From: Sphaerolaimus hirsutus
Taxonomy: Eukaryota > Nematoda > Chromadorea > Monhysterida > Sphaerolaimidae
Assembly (NCBI GenBank): GCA_964036195.1
Contig: OZ038456.1
Coordinates: 22,359,792 to 22,423,791, forward strand
Length of the DNA: 64,000 nucleotides
Direction: 5' to 3'
The position numbers and the translations under genes are program-made. Shown here one piece after another: positions 52,034 through 63,750 of this stretch. A model generated the notes under the pieces. The model had not been told where the DNA came from and did not search any database. It saw only the letters and a program-made list of their open reading frames with translations. Within the stretch, counting starts at the first letter, position 1, and every line of letters starts with the position of its first letter.

Positions 52034-54602
52034 TTACATATTGCTCAGTAACAAGTCCAACAAGGCGAAAGGCGTTGTGTTCCAACGTTTTTGCGTTGGC
52101 ATTTGCATCTGCGCCAGTCTCTGTTCGGCCATGCCGCAGCTCTTTCTGACTTTTTCCTGCGGGTGGAGGGTGTTTATCGCTTTCGCATCAGTTATCACCT
52201 ACCGTGTATCCTCGAGATATCCCCCTTGAAATACCCCCCTCGAAAATACCCTTGAAATGGACACTGAATTTATAAACACCCCCCTCCAAATTTAGTGTGA
52301 AGAGAACATACCGTTTTTGCATGAATAATCCCCCTGGGGAATTATTTTTTCATGCATGTTTCTATCAACTCATTGTACGAAATATGCATTATTCACACAA
52401 TAACATGCAATTTTTGTTAAAATACGGCACAGCTAACTGATCAAATCTCTTAAGGGGGGAATTATTCAGGCGGGAATTATCATTTCCTCACATGTCTTAC
52501 AGGGGGGAATTATTCAAGGGGGGGGGGATTTTTCAAGGGGAAAATATTTAAGCTAATACGGTAAATAACAAAAGCTGCAGTTTGTGATCCAGGCAATGCA
52601 GAACACACTGGTTAAAAATGACCTTGTCTTTTAATTATAATTATTTTTATTCTTGGATGTTCTAATTATGAATTGATGCATTTGGGTGATTTGATGGCAC
52701 TGACCAGAGTTGCGAAAGCGTATTTACGCTTACCCGAAATACCCGGGTAAATGGGTATTTATACTTACGCTTACGCTTACGCTTTCATAAAATACCCGTA
52801 CGCTTTATTACGCTTTCCCAGCCGAATTACCCGGGTACTAAATGCGTAAAAAAGCTTTTCACACGGTACGGTTTTACGGTTTTGAAGAAGTAGGTACCAA
52901 AAATACTGCGTACCAAAAAAGTGACTGCGTGTGCGCAATAATGCACTGGAAATAGTGGCAATGCCTCTGCCTTTGTGAACTCTGCCTGCGGCAATGACTT
53001 AGTGTTTCTGCCGATGAATTGCCAATGAATTGAATGAATCTAATGGCAAACTACCAAGTGGGTGTCAAAAAATTTCGCTGGGAGCCTGATTTTGTAAGAA
53101 TCCTCTGAACAAAGACTTTAAAAAATTTTACGCTTACACTTTTTTTACGCTTTCCCAGGTATTTTGAAAATACCTTACGCTTCGAGTATCCATACTCAAA
53201 ATTTGGAAAGTGTATTTACGCTTACGCTTACGCTTTCCAAAAATACCGGTATTTTAACAACTCTGGCACTGACTTCAAATGTGCACTCCAGTTTGACACT
53301 AGATTACTATAACACTTTTGATAAAAACCCCGCGGCTTAAAAACGAAATCAAATTATGAAACGATCCACTTGGGTGTTTTTGATGGCACTGATTTAAAAT
53401 ATTCTGCCCATCTTCATCGGTCCAATGTGTGATGAGAGCAATTTTCGAGCAACTTGTATGGATTTCAGGAATGAAGTAAAATCAAACTTAAAATTGAAAC
53501 ACATACTCGGCTGACCGCGAAGTGTGTGCGGAATCCTACCATAATTTAATGAAAAAAGTCTTGTGATAAATTTCATAATAAATTATTTTATAGTAAAAAT
53601 CAGATGTTGTGATGAAAAACTGCGAAATTTTTGGTTAATTATTTAGATGGTTTATGGTAGGTTTCCACACAGAGTGTGATTTCGAGGGGGTATTTCGAGG
53701 GTGGGTATTTCAACCAAATACGGTGCATACTGTTTGCAATGGTTGATACTTTGAACGAGTCTAAGGTTTGGGGGAGCAGGTAGCTCATGTATTCACCTCG
53801 TCGCAGGCGGGGCAGTTGGACAGGAGCATGTGGGCGCACTGGCCCGTCTGCGGCTCGGCCGCGTCCACTTCCCTCGCTGCCAACTTCAGCAGGCACTTCT
53901 CGCACTCGCCCAGCCCCGCCTGAAATCATACTTTTTAAATCTACCTGAAATATCGAATGTCATTTTTTATGTTGGTTTTTTTGTTCCTAATTTTTGTGGA
54001 AAAAGTTTGTTTTATGCCACTGTATTTTGAGAATATATGGCAAATCCATATTATGTTCGTTTCACAATGGGATGAAGAAACATACCATATTTAATGCAAT
54101 TACCCCCTGGGGGGGGGTTAATTTTTCAGAGTGGAAATTTTTAGGGGGGGGGGTAAACGAGGGGGGTATTTCGAGGGGGGTTATGTTTTCGCCAGAATTT
54201 TTTTGAAATCACAGTACTAAATCATTGTCTGTAACGTACACAGACGTATAAAAATGCAACCAAAACCGTCAAAGCAATGACTATTTAGACTTATATAAGA
54301 CTGTAGGTGGTATAAACCCTGCTCTAACATAACACAGTCATTGTTTTCACGTCTGTTCCGCGTTGTCCGGATCACAAACCGCACCTATTATCATTTACAT
54401 CTTTATACACTAAATTTGGAGGGGGTATTTCGATGGGGGTGGCTACAAATTCATAGTGCCCATTTAGAGGGGGGTATTTGGAGGAAATACGGCCAATGCG
54501 AATTGGCCAGAGAGCAAGCAGTGGGTGGCTGACCTGAGGGGCATGCCGGGCTTGGGCAGCCACGGCCAGCCAGCCGACCAGCACGAGCACAAGCAGCTGC
54601 AT
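52034..54602 (-). CDS. Secreted cysteine-rich peptide precursor, unit 3 (intact)
   Basis: Exon 1 54602-54534, exon 2 53919-53797 and exon 3 52156-52034 (41 codons with stop), all with GT-AG borders and phase 0. The 104-residue precursor keeps the signal peptide, the six-cysteine pattern and QKR of unit 2. After QKRW the tail changes completely to NTTPFALLDLLLSNM, with no terminal Gly. The change comes from a different DNA segment after TTCCAACG, not from point mutations. Intron 2 carries a composite MITE and the TTACGC element at 52705-53265. Intron 1 carries the shared MITE. Confidence 0.72.
52705..53265. mobile_element. TTACGC-type hAT-like element, intron 2 of unit 3
   Basis: 561 bp with ends CAGAGTTGCGAAAGCG and TTTTAACAACTCTG. 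Perfect 8-bp duplication GCACTGAC (52697-52704 and 53266-53273). Units 1 and 2 have the empty site (GATGGGACTGACTTGAAATG near 38765 and 45325). The arms are TTTACGCTTACGC and ACCCGGGTA words. Confidence 0.93.
54085..54492. mobile_element. CCGTATTTTATCC MITE in intron 1 of unit 3
   Basis: Left end decayed to CCATATTTAATGC, right end GGAGGAAATACGG. Same site as units 1, 2 and 4. Confidence 0.75.
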
Positions 54603-54639
54603 GCTGCAACTTGCAATCTCTCCTTGTCTCTTTCTCACT

Positions 54640-54880
54640 GCCGCCCAACTGATGAATTCCGGCAAAATGCACCCTTTTATAGCAGCCCACGGCATTCAGA
54701 TGCGCCGCCGTTGAACAACATCAAAGGCATGTGCCGCTCGGTTGACATTGAAATCAAAATATAATTATGTTTCAGAATGTCCACATTGTTGTAATATCAT
54801 CGTCAGCAGAAAATGATTCAAGTACAAGCTTGTTTAGAAATTACTGCAGCATTGGCTTTTGTGATGTGGGATGGGAGTGA
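54640..54880 (-). promoter_or_regulatory. Promoter of unit 3
   Basis: TATAAAAG context slightly altered (GCTATAAAAGGGTGCA), with the initiator word TCAGT retained. The upstream blocks are shared with other units. Confidence 0.65.
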
Positions 54881-54894
54881 TGTGTGATGTAGTT

Positions 54895-55460
54895 ATAATG
54901 TTGGCAACCCCCCCCCCGAAAAAGGTATCTAAATTTTTAAATGTGTTTAAAGTATTTTTTCTAAGATGAATTTTCGAAATTTTCCCAAAAGTAATTTTCG
55001 AATTTCAAAATAAATTTTCGACCTTTTCAAATCTTTTTGGGCAGTTTTCAAATTTTCGGGGTAGTTTTTGTATTTTTCATAATACTAGCCATTGCTATTG
55101 CCATTAGTAGGCGCCACGCCATGGCGCTATTGGCGTTGGCGTCAGCGCCATGGAATGCTGTATATGTATGTAAATATACATACAAAACAGCATAAAGCAC
55201 AACATTGAGTGTATTTACAACGATTTGCGGCCACATGGAGCAAATCTGAGGCTATTCACACAGGTCCCGGTCCCGGGACCGGGACCTGTGTAAATAGCCC
55301 AAATCTGATGATAATGCTTTATGTCTGGTGAAGAATGCGCGCTTGCGCGCAAAAAATTTTACGCTGACGTTGAAAAAGTCGCATTTTCCGGTCACTTTCT
55401 GGTCTTGCCCCGGGAGGGGGGGGGGCTGTAGCCCCCTCGCCCCCCCTGGATACGGCCCTG
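54895..55460. mobile_element. Composite of TTCGAA, GGCGCC and CAGGG hAT-like fragments
   Basis: 54900-55085 has TTTTCGAATTTC words. 55090-55160 has GGCGCCACGCCATGG. 55380-55460 ends with CCCTGGATACGGCCCTG. The latter parts parallel the element at 40025-40462. A 50-bp palindrome is inserted at 55250. Confidence 0.6.
55250..55299. mobile_element. 50-bp palindromic micro-insertion with 9-bp target duplication
   Basis: The two 25-nt halves are inverse copies with one mismatch, centred on GGTCCCGGGACC. CAAATCTGA occurs on both sides (55241-55249 and 55300-55308). The related unoccupied sequence at about 40292 reads GAGCAAATCCGATGATAA. The ends are GGCTATT and AATAGCC. Confidence 0.85.
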
Positions 55461-55464
55461 TACT

Positions 55465-57265
55465 GAAGTACAATTTAAAAAGTCTTTGATGCTTAAGTCA
55501 TGCATCATTAGGTGAATTGCATTGTGCCCGGACACTATGCACACCACTTGGAAACTGTTTGAAAAAAGCCCCCAAATTTGTATTATACCCTGGGGATTAT
55601 AATTGGAGAAATACAGTAATTCATCAGCTTAAAGTGTAAAAATACTAAGCAATGTATAACTCGGTGGACACCACACATTGCATTGAAACCTACCAAAACT
55701 CATCTGAATAATGAATCAGAAATTGTACGGTTTTTCGTCATAATATTTCGTTTTTACTAAACTCGGCGGACTTTTTGGAAGTCATTGTTCTACCGGATTT
55801 TTGTACGAGTGTGAATACTTAGACTTGGCACACGTCCAAGTTCTTGCGTTTCATACAAACAAGTTTAAAAACGCGCGATTTCTGTTCGCATCACCGATAA
55901 CGGCCGCGGAATCCAATTAAGCGACGCAAATGGTCGCTAACGGCGACCCACGGACTAGTTGAAACTTTTGTTGACTTGATTGCATTGCGCGCCGCCATTA
56001 CACTATCGGTGACGCGAACGGAAATCAAATGTCTTTTATTTTTTTTGTATGAAACGCAAGGAATTTGGACGTGAGCCAAATTCATACAAAGTTTTTCGGA
56101 GGACTTTGTGTGGGCTGCGACGATAAGGTCCGAGCTAGAGCCTTACGATCCGACTTTCAATAACGATATGTCTATTAAATTCATATCGCTCTCAATAAAA
56201 AAAGTCAGATTGAATCAAATTTATCGTGAACCGAATGGAATCCGTCCATTCAAGTTCGAATTAAAAAAACATACGTCATTGGTAACCAAGGGCCGAACGA
56301 ATCACTGACTCATTTCATGTCCGAGTTTAGGGAATAATTAATTACAAAATTTCTCACAAGGTTTTATTCATTAAATTATGAAAGGATTCTGTGCAAAGTA
56401 TGTGCTCCACTCAGCATATGACGGGTGTGCTTCTAAAAGTACCGATCTACAAATTTTTCAAATTTGAGTTAGGACCATTTTCGGGGTCCCCATAAAAATG
56501 CGCTTCAAAAATATACATAATATGTGGGGGGTGCGAAATTCAATTTTGAGATATGGGGGGTTGAAAAAAGCAAAAAAATCGCAAATTACAGTTTTTGAAA
56601 TTTGAAAAGTACCGATCTACAAGCTTTTTCAGCTTTTGTGTCTTTAAAAGTACCGATCTACACACTTTTTTCAAAATTGTTCTTTTAAATGTACCGATCT
56701 GCACATTATTTTTTGTGCTTCTAAAAGTACCGATGTCAGATCGGCGTCTGATTCAGCAAAAACTCATTTTGTGCTTTTTTATTATGGGTAAAAGTACCGA
56801 TCTACAGCTTTCTGATTTTGTGCTTTAAAAAATACCGATCTACACGCTATTACCAATTTGTTCCTTTAAAATGTACTGTACTACAAAAATACAATTCCCT
56901 AAATTTTATATAGCTAGTGTTATGTTTATAATCAATGATTATACCCATGCATGTGGATACCCAACAATATGGCCGAAATACCCATACCTAAAATTCCCAT
57001 ACCCAATACCCATGTATGGGTATTGCATGCTCCAAACTTTCAAACGCGATTATCTCAAAATCGATTTTTTGTAGATCGGTACTTTTAGAAGCACACCCTT
57101 CATATGTAGAACATGCAGCATGGATCAAAATCATGATGGTTTCACTTTACACAATAACCATCCTTTTGGACTATCTGCTCACATTTGATGATGCTATTAC
57201 ACATTAATAATTAATGCATGAATTGATAATTTTGTTCATGTTTGTGACATTTTGTGCACTGATGT
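55465..57265. repeat. Duplicate of the 47639-49450 repeat block
   Basis: Near-identical copy of the block upstream of unit 2, including an ACTCGGCGGAC element (55759-56332) and a GTACCGATCTACA element (56427-57098). It lacks the ACACAGAAA element, giving that element's empty site. No gene. Confidence 0.8.
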
Positions 57266-58690
57266 AACAAGCGACGATGCTGCCGATGCTCAATGATAAA
57301 TATTACCTTTGTAATATTGTATTATAAAACCGAGCAAACCACTAACAATGGAAGAAAATATGTGAAAGTAAAAAAATTTTGACAAGAGTTTGCGAGAAAA
57401 TGCGCCTAGCGCGTGCGCCAATGCAGAAAGCGCCATTTTCGCCCAGCGCCCGGAACTGGAAACAGGAAAACAGGAACAGGGAAATGCCTGGTGCTGGTGC
57501 TTCTGGCGCTTGGCGCCATTTTGCTCTGGCGTCATTGGCGTTTGGGGCTGTGGTCAGAAAAGCACCATGGCGCTTTTGGTGCTTGGCGCCAAAGTCTTGG
57601 CGCTTTTCACATCACTAGTAAAATACTTTTTTTCAGGAAAATGTTTGAGTGAGTGCATTTTCCCCATAAAATGTAAATGCCAAGAAAATTCGAAATGTTG
57701 AGAGAAAAAATGTACCGTAAATCCTCAAATAAGTCCCCCCCCTCGAATTACTCCCCCCTGTAAGCTGACTGAGGAAAAAAATAACTTCCCCCCCCCTCGA
57801 ATAACTGCCCCTCTTTTATGAGTGGGAAAGAAGTACATGTAAAAAAACATACGTACAGTGGATGTACATATTTACATACTATACATGCTTTTCTTATCGT
57901 GTTTAGTTTAACTGAATTAATGTGCATTCAACCACTTCGCTGAAAAAAACCCACAAAAACTCAAAAATACGTTTCTGTGTTTCCGTGTTTCTGTGTTCTC
58001 CAAAAAAAACTCATTTGAGTTTTGAGTTTTTCAAAATTTATGAGTTTCCGTGTTTCTGTGTAAAACAAAAACACAGAAACTCAATGAGATTCTGTGTTCA
58101 ATTTCTGTGTTTTTTCCATCGTTGACAACAACACAATTCATTTTATCAAATTGAATGTGACAGAATTGTGAACCAGCCCTAATACAGAAATTTACACAGA
58201 ATTATCTGGGTACCCTTCGGCACCAGTTTCATCGTAGTTTGTAGCCCGCCATGTTTCGCCACTGTTTTTACGATTTTACGCGTTTGGCACACAGCCAGCT
58301 ATGCTTATATTAGCGGTATGTGTACTTTTTACTTATTGGAGGTATGCCTTTATTTACTTTGTCTCGTTCGAAAAGGCCAAAATAGCACCTTCTATTAGAG
58401 GGTACCTTTTATTGGAGGTATACTTGGATGACATTACACCATACATTTTTCCGGAGGAAACACTCCATCATGACGTATTTCACTACCGTCCATCACCACC
58501 ACCAATCTTTATTTATTTTTCTTTTCTTTTTGCGAAACGTAGTTTCATAAGTTTTCAGCTGGCCGTCTGCCAGCTGAAGACATAACTCCTATCTGTTTGT
58601 AGAGTATCGTGTCTGCCGAGTATATGGCTATAATATAATAATTCATATTTCTTTTCAACATGAATTTTCCAATTGATAGCATCTATTCAG

Positions 58691-58696
58691 TTTATT
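58691..58696 (-). terminator. Candidate poly(A) signal, unit 4
   Basis: AATAAA on the - strand, 320 nt past the stop at 59016. A hairpin with the CAGCTGGC stem lies just beyond at about 58555-58580. Confidence 0.55.
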
Positions 58697-59015
58697 AATA
58701 TCCATCTATTTTGCGTGATCCAGATTTGGGAGACTATAAAAATGTGTGAACCTGTGCCAGATGGTCAGATGGAATCACAACTGTTCTGTACGAAGCCCAG
58801 CAGCACTGAGCACGTGCATCCGGCCGACATCACCAACGATGGAAAACTACCATAACCCATCTGAATAATGTACAAAAAATTACCTATACAATTTTTTTCA
58901 TCATAACATTTAATTTTTACTATGGACGTATGTATAACGAAATTAATCACGAAATATTATTCATAAAAATATGGTAGGATTTTTGGTCACTACCCGTACG
59001 GATTTACTAAGTGCT

Positions 59016-61588
59016 TTACATATTGCTCAGTAACAAGTCCAACAAGGCGAAAGGCGAAGTGTTCCAACGTTTTTGCGTTGGCATTTGCATCTGCGCCAGT
59101 CTCTGTTCGGCCATGCCGCAGCTCTTTCTGACTTTTTCCTGCGGGTGGAGGGTGTTTATCGCTTTCGCATCAGTTATCACCTACCGTGTATCCTCGAGAT
59201 ATCCCCCTTGAAATACCCCCCTCGAAAATACCCTTGAAATGGACACTGAATTTATAAACACCCCCCCTCCAAATTTAGTGTGAAGAGAACATACCGTTTT
59301 TGCATGAATAATCCCCCTGGGGAATTATTTTTTCATGCATGTTTCTATCAACTGATTGTACGAAATATGCATTATTCACACAATAACATGCAATTTTTGT
59401 TAAAATACGGCACAGCTAACTGATCAAATCTCTTAAGGGGGGAATTATTCAGGCGGGAATTATCATTTCCTCACATGTCTTACAGGGGGGAATTATTCAA
59501 GGGGGGGGGAATTTTTCAAGGGGAAAATATTTAAGCTAATACGGTAAATAACAAAAGCTGCAGTTTGTGATCCAGGCAATGCAGAACACACTGGTTAAAA
59601 ATGACCTTGTCTTTTAATTATAATTATTTTTATTCTTGGATGTTATAATTATGAATTGATGCATTTGGGTGATTTGATGGCACTGACCAGAGTTGCGAAA
59701 GCGTATTTACGCTTACCCGAAATACCCGGGTAAATGGGTATTTATACTTACGCTTACGCTTACGCTTTCATAAAATACCCGTACGCTTTATTACGCTTTC
59801 CCGGCCGAATTACCCGGGTACTAAATGCGTAAAAAAGCTTTTCACACGGTACGGTTTTACGGTTTTGAAGAAGTAGGTACCAAAAATACTGCGTACCAAA
59901 AAAAGTGACTGCGTGTGCGCAATAATGCACTGGAAATAGTGGCAATGCCTCTGCCTTTGTGAACTCTGCCTGCGGCAATGACTTAGTGTTTCTGCCGATG
60001 AATTGCCAATGATTTGAATGAATCTAAGGGCAAACTACCAAGTGGGTGTCAAAAAAATTTCGCTGGGAGCCTGATTTTGTAAGAATCCTCTGAACAAAGA
60101 CTTTAAAAAATTTTACGCTTACACTTTTTTTACGCTTTCCCAGGTATTTTGAAAATACCTTACGCTTCGAGTATCCATACTCAAAATTTGGAAAGTGTAT
60201 TTACGCTTACGCTTACGCTTTCCAAAAATACCGGTATTTTAACAACTCTGGCACTGACTTCAAATGTGCACTCCATTTTGACACTAGATTACTATAACAC
60301 TTTTGATAAAAACCCCGCGGCTTAAAAACGAAATCAAATTATGAAACGATCCATTTGGGTGTTTTTGATGGCACTGATTTAAAATATTCTGCCCATCTTC
60401 ATCTGTCCAATGTGTGATGAGAGCAATTTTCGAGCAACTTCTATGGATTTCAGGAATGAAGTAACATCAAACATTAAATTGAAACACATACTCGGCTGAC
60501 CGCAAAGTGTGTGCGGAATCCTACCATAATTTAATGAATAAAGTCTTGTGATAAATTTCATAATAAATTATTTTATAGTAAAAATGAGATGTTGTGATGA
60601 AAAACTGCGAAATTCTTGGTTAATTATTCAGATGGTTTATGGTAGGTTTCCACACAGAGTGTGATTTCGAGGGGGTATTTTGAGGGCGGGTATTTCTACG
60701 AAATACGGTGTATACTGTTTGCAATGGTTGATACTTTGAACGAGTCTAAGGTTTGGGGGAGCAGGTAGCTCATGTATTCACCTCGTCGCAGGCGGGGCAG
60801 TTGGACAGGAGCATGTGGGCGCACTGGCCCGTCTGCGGCTCGGCCGCGTCCACTTCCCTCGCTGCCAACTTCAGCAGGCACTTCTCGCACTCGCCCAGCC
60901 CCGCCTGAAATCATACTTTTTTAATTTACCTGAAATATTGAATGTGATTTTTTCTGTTGGTTCTTTTGTTCCTAATTTTTGTGGAAAAAGGTTGTTTTAT
61001 GCCACTGTATTTTGAGAATATATGGCAAATCAATATTATGTTCGTTTCACAATGGGATGAAGAAACATACCGTATTTAATCCAATTACCCCCTGGGGGTT
61101 TACTTTTTCAGAGTGGAAACTTTTAGGGGCGGGGTAAACGAGGGGGGGTATTTCGAGGGGGGGGGGTTATTATTTCGACCAAATTTTTTTGAAATCACAG
61201 TACTTAATCATTGTCTGTAACGTACACAGACGTATAAAAATGCAACCAAAACCGTCAAAACAATGACTCTTTAGACTTATATAAGCATGTAGGTGGTATA
61301 AACCCGGCTCTCACATAACACAGTCATTGTTTTAACGTCTGTTCCGCGTTTTCCGGATCACAAACCGCACCTATTATCATTTGCATTTTTATACACTTAA
61401 TTTGGAGGGGGTATTTCGATGGGGGGTGGCTATAAATTCATAGTGCCCATGTTGAGGGGGTATTTCGAGGAAATACGGCAAATGCGAATTGGCCAGAGAG
61501 CAAGCAGTGGGTGGCTGACCTGAGGGGCATGCCGGGCTTGGGCAGCCACGGCCAGCCAGCCGACCAGCACGAGCACAAGCAGCTGCAT
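59016..61588 (-). CDS. Secreted cysteine-rich peptide precursor, unit 4 (intact)
   Basis: Exon 1 61588-61520, exon 2 60904-60782, exon 3 59138-59016. The protein is 104 residues and nearly identical to unit 3, with a Thr to Ser change in the tail (WNTSPFALL). Signal peptide, six cysteines, QKR and all splice borders are preserved. The distance to unit 3 is 6982 bp at exon 3 and 6986 bp at exon 1, so the two units are a recent tandem duplication. Intron contents are the same as in unit 3. Confidence 0.72.
59688..60250. mobile_element. TTACGC-type hAT-like element, intron 2 of unit 4
   Basis: 563 bp, same site and same GCACTGAC duplication (59680-59687 and 60251-60258) as in unit 3. The insertion predates the unit 3/4 duplication. 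Confidence 0.92.
61070..61478. mobile_element. CCGTATTTAATCC MITE in intron 1 of unit 4
   Basis: Ends CCGTATTTAATCCAATTACC and GGTATTTCGAGGAAATACGG, same site as units 1-3. Confidence 0.78.
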
Positions 61589-61633
61589 GCTGCAACTTGC
61601 AATCTCTCCTTGTCTCTTTCTCACTGCCGCCCA

Positions 61634-61860
61634 ACTGATCATATTCCGGCAAAATGCACCCTTTTATACCAGCCCACGGCATTCAGATGCGCCGCCGTTG
61701 AACAACATCAAAGGCACATGCCGCTCGGTTGACATTGAAATCAAAATTTACCTAATTATGTTTCAGAATGTCCACATTATTGTAATATCATCGTGAGCAG
61801 AAAATTTTTCAAATACAAGCTCGTTCAGGAATTACTGCAGCATTGGCTTGTGTGACATGG
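61634..61860 (-). promoter_or_regulatory. Promoter of unit 4
   Basis: TATAAAAG and TCAGT on the - strand in the same arrangement and with the same upstream blocks as unit 2. Confidence 0.7.
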
Positions 61861-61903
61861 GATCGAAGTGATATCGATGTGCTGCGCCAATGAGCCCACA
61901 CAC

Positions 61904-62042
61904 TAGGGCTCGAAACTCGATTTTTTTCAAACTCGAGTTCGAGTCGCAACCCCAAATTTTTTCCGGTCGAGTCGGGCGAGCCAGTGAAAGGTTGAGTTGA
62001 GTCAGGCAAAAATCTCGAGTCTCGAGTCGAGTCGGATGCGTT
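61904..62042. mobile_element. CTCGAGTCGAGT-type hAT-like fragment
   Basis: Left end TAGGGCTCGAAACTCGA followed by CGAGTTCGAGTCG and CTCGAGTCTCGAGTC words. The right end is missing. One more family with a self-complementary filler. Confidence 0.5.
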
Positions 62043-62151
62043 ACTTTTTGGTATGACCCTTGCAGTAATTTTTGATACTGGTTTCTCTACCAATGTTTTC
62101 ACATACACTTAATGAAGTCTAAATGCCTACAGTTCATTTAAATATTAAGAT

Positions 62152-63097
62152 CAGGGTTGGCAAAATTGCAGAAAAAAATAAAAATAAAATGGAAAATTGA
62201 AGAATAAAGTAAAATAAAATAAAATGGGAAATTTCAATATAAAAATAAAATTTGTATAAAAATTTGCATTTTTGTAAAAATTTTGTAAAATTGTATACAA
62301 ATTCATATTTTTGAAAAAATTGTATAAAAATTCATATTTTTTGTAAAATTTTTATCTTGTTGCTTGGGGTTCAACCTGTTTATTAGCGGAACTGGGGCAG
62401 TCCCAAACCCTGTGAAGTGTCAAATGTCATGAAATGCCATGCAAAGTGCCCATTGTCATGACAAATGCTAAGTAAAGTGTCAATGGTCATGATAAAGTGG
62501 AAACTGTCAAGCAAATTGTATCCAAATCTTATGTTTTGTATCCAAATCTGATGTTTTTGTATCCAAATCTTATGTGAACATTTGCATACAAAAACATAGG
62601 ATTTGGATACCAAAACAATTTGGATACCAAAAATAAGATTCAGATACACAATTGACACCTTGCATGACATTTTTCATGACAATTGACACTTTGCTTGACA
62701 TTTGAGATGTCAATTGACTCTTTACATTTTACAAATGCACCCAGCACACTCCAGTAGTCCTACTGAAAGCAAACCATCATTATCAATAATTGTAACTTAT
62801 CACTTGCAACTAGCTAACACTGCATGCAACTTTTGCAAAGAAATAGAAAAATTTGTCACATGTTTTTCATGTTTATGTCTTATTATAACATTTTTCTGGC
62901 CTTGCATGCAAGATTTTGATTTTTTGTAAAATTTCTGTAAAATTTTTGTACAATTTTTGTAAAATGGTTCCATTTTATTATTTTATTAACATTTTGAAAT
63001 AAAATAAAATGAAACAAGAATATAATTAAAATAAAATACATTTTTATACAATTTTTATACAATTTGTATACAAATGATTTTTATAAAACCAACCCTG
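62152..63097. mobile_element. AAAATAAAAT-type hAT-like element
   Basis: 946 bp with ends CAGGGTTGGCAAAATTG and TTATAAAACCAACCCTG. The flanking octamers ATTAAGAT (62144-62151) and ATCAAGAT (63098-63105) match at 7 of 8. The arms are AAATAAAATAAAAT and TTTGTATAAAAATT words. The middle contains a TGTCAAATGTCATG foldback (62395-62720). Confidence 0.88.
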
Positions 63098-63162
63098 ATC
63101 AAGATAAAGCAAAAATAGAACTTTTTATCACTCATGTTGCTACAAAAAAGTTGCAAAAAGTT

Positions 63163-63350
63163 CCTTTCTCACTGCCGCCCAACTGATCATATTCCGGCAA
63201 AATTCACCCCTTTTATACCAGCCCACGGCATTCAGATGCGCCGCCGTTGAACAACTCAAAGGCACATGCCGCTTGATTGAAATTGAAATCAAAATATAAT
63301 TATGTTTCAGAATGTCCACATTGTTGTAATATCGTCATCAGCAGAAAAAC
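63163..63350 (-). promoter_or_regulatory. Orphan promoter fragment of the peptide gene family
   Basis: Contains, on the - strand, the full block from TTCTGCTGATGACGATATTAC through TATAAAAGGGGTG and the TCAGT initiator to GCAGTGAGAAAG. The coding exon that should follow is replaced by unrelated sequence at about 63162. A seventh, decapitated copy. Confidence 0.7.
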
Positions 63351-63750
63351 CCATGAAACCATTTGTATCTTTACTTGTGATGTAAAAGCGCCCTGGCCCT
63401 GGCACCCATGATGATTGTGGGCCAGCCCCCATGATTATTTACCAAACCAATCGGTCTGAAAATTGGAGACAGGTACTTCCCGACACGGGCTTCATATCTT
63501 ATGGCATTCTGGAGTTATTTTCATTTCAATTTGCGATTTCCGCATTTTGGTGTGTCTGACCATATTATGTGGGTCGCCATTGAGGGATCAAGCTGGCGCG
63601 CCCACCCGATTTAAGGAGGGTCATTTTAATCTACACATATTGAATTAAGTATTTTATCCAGTGTATTTTTCACCACTTTTTTCCTAACACCACCATGTCA
63701 TAGTGCCTGGGGCACTACACATTGCAAAAAGTTCTATGCGTAGTGTCTGG

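Noticed and set aside
55250..55299. A transcription terminator or restriction-site cluster
   Set aside because: The flanking 9-bp direct repeat and the empty sister site indicate insertion, not a regulatory element.
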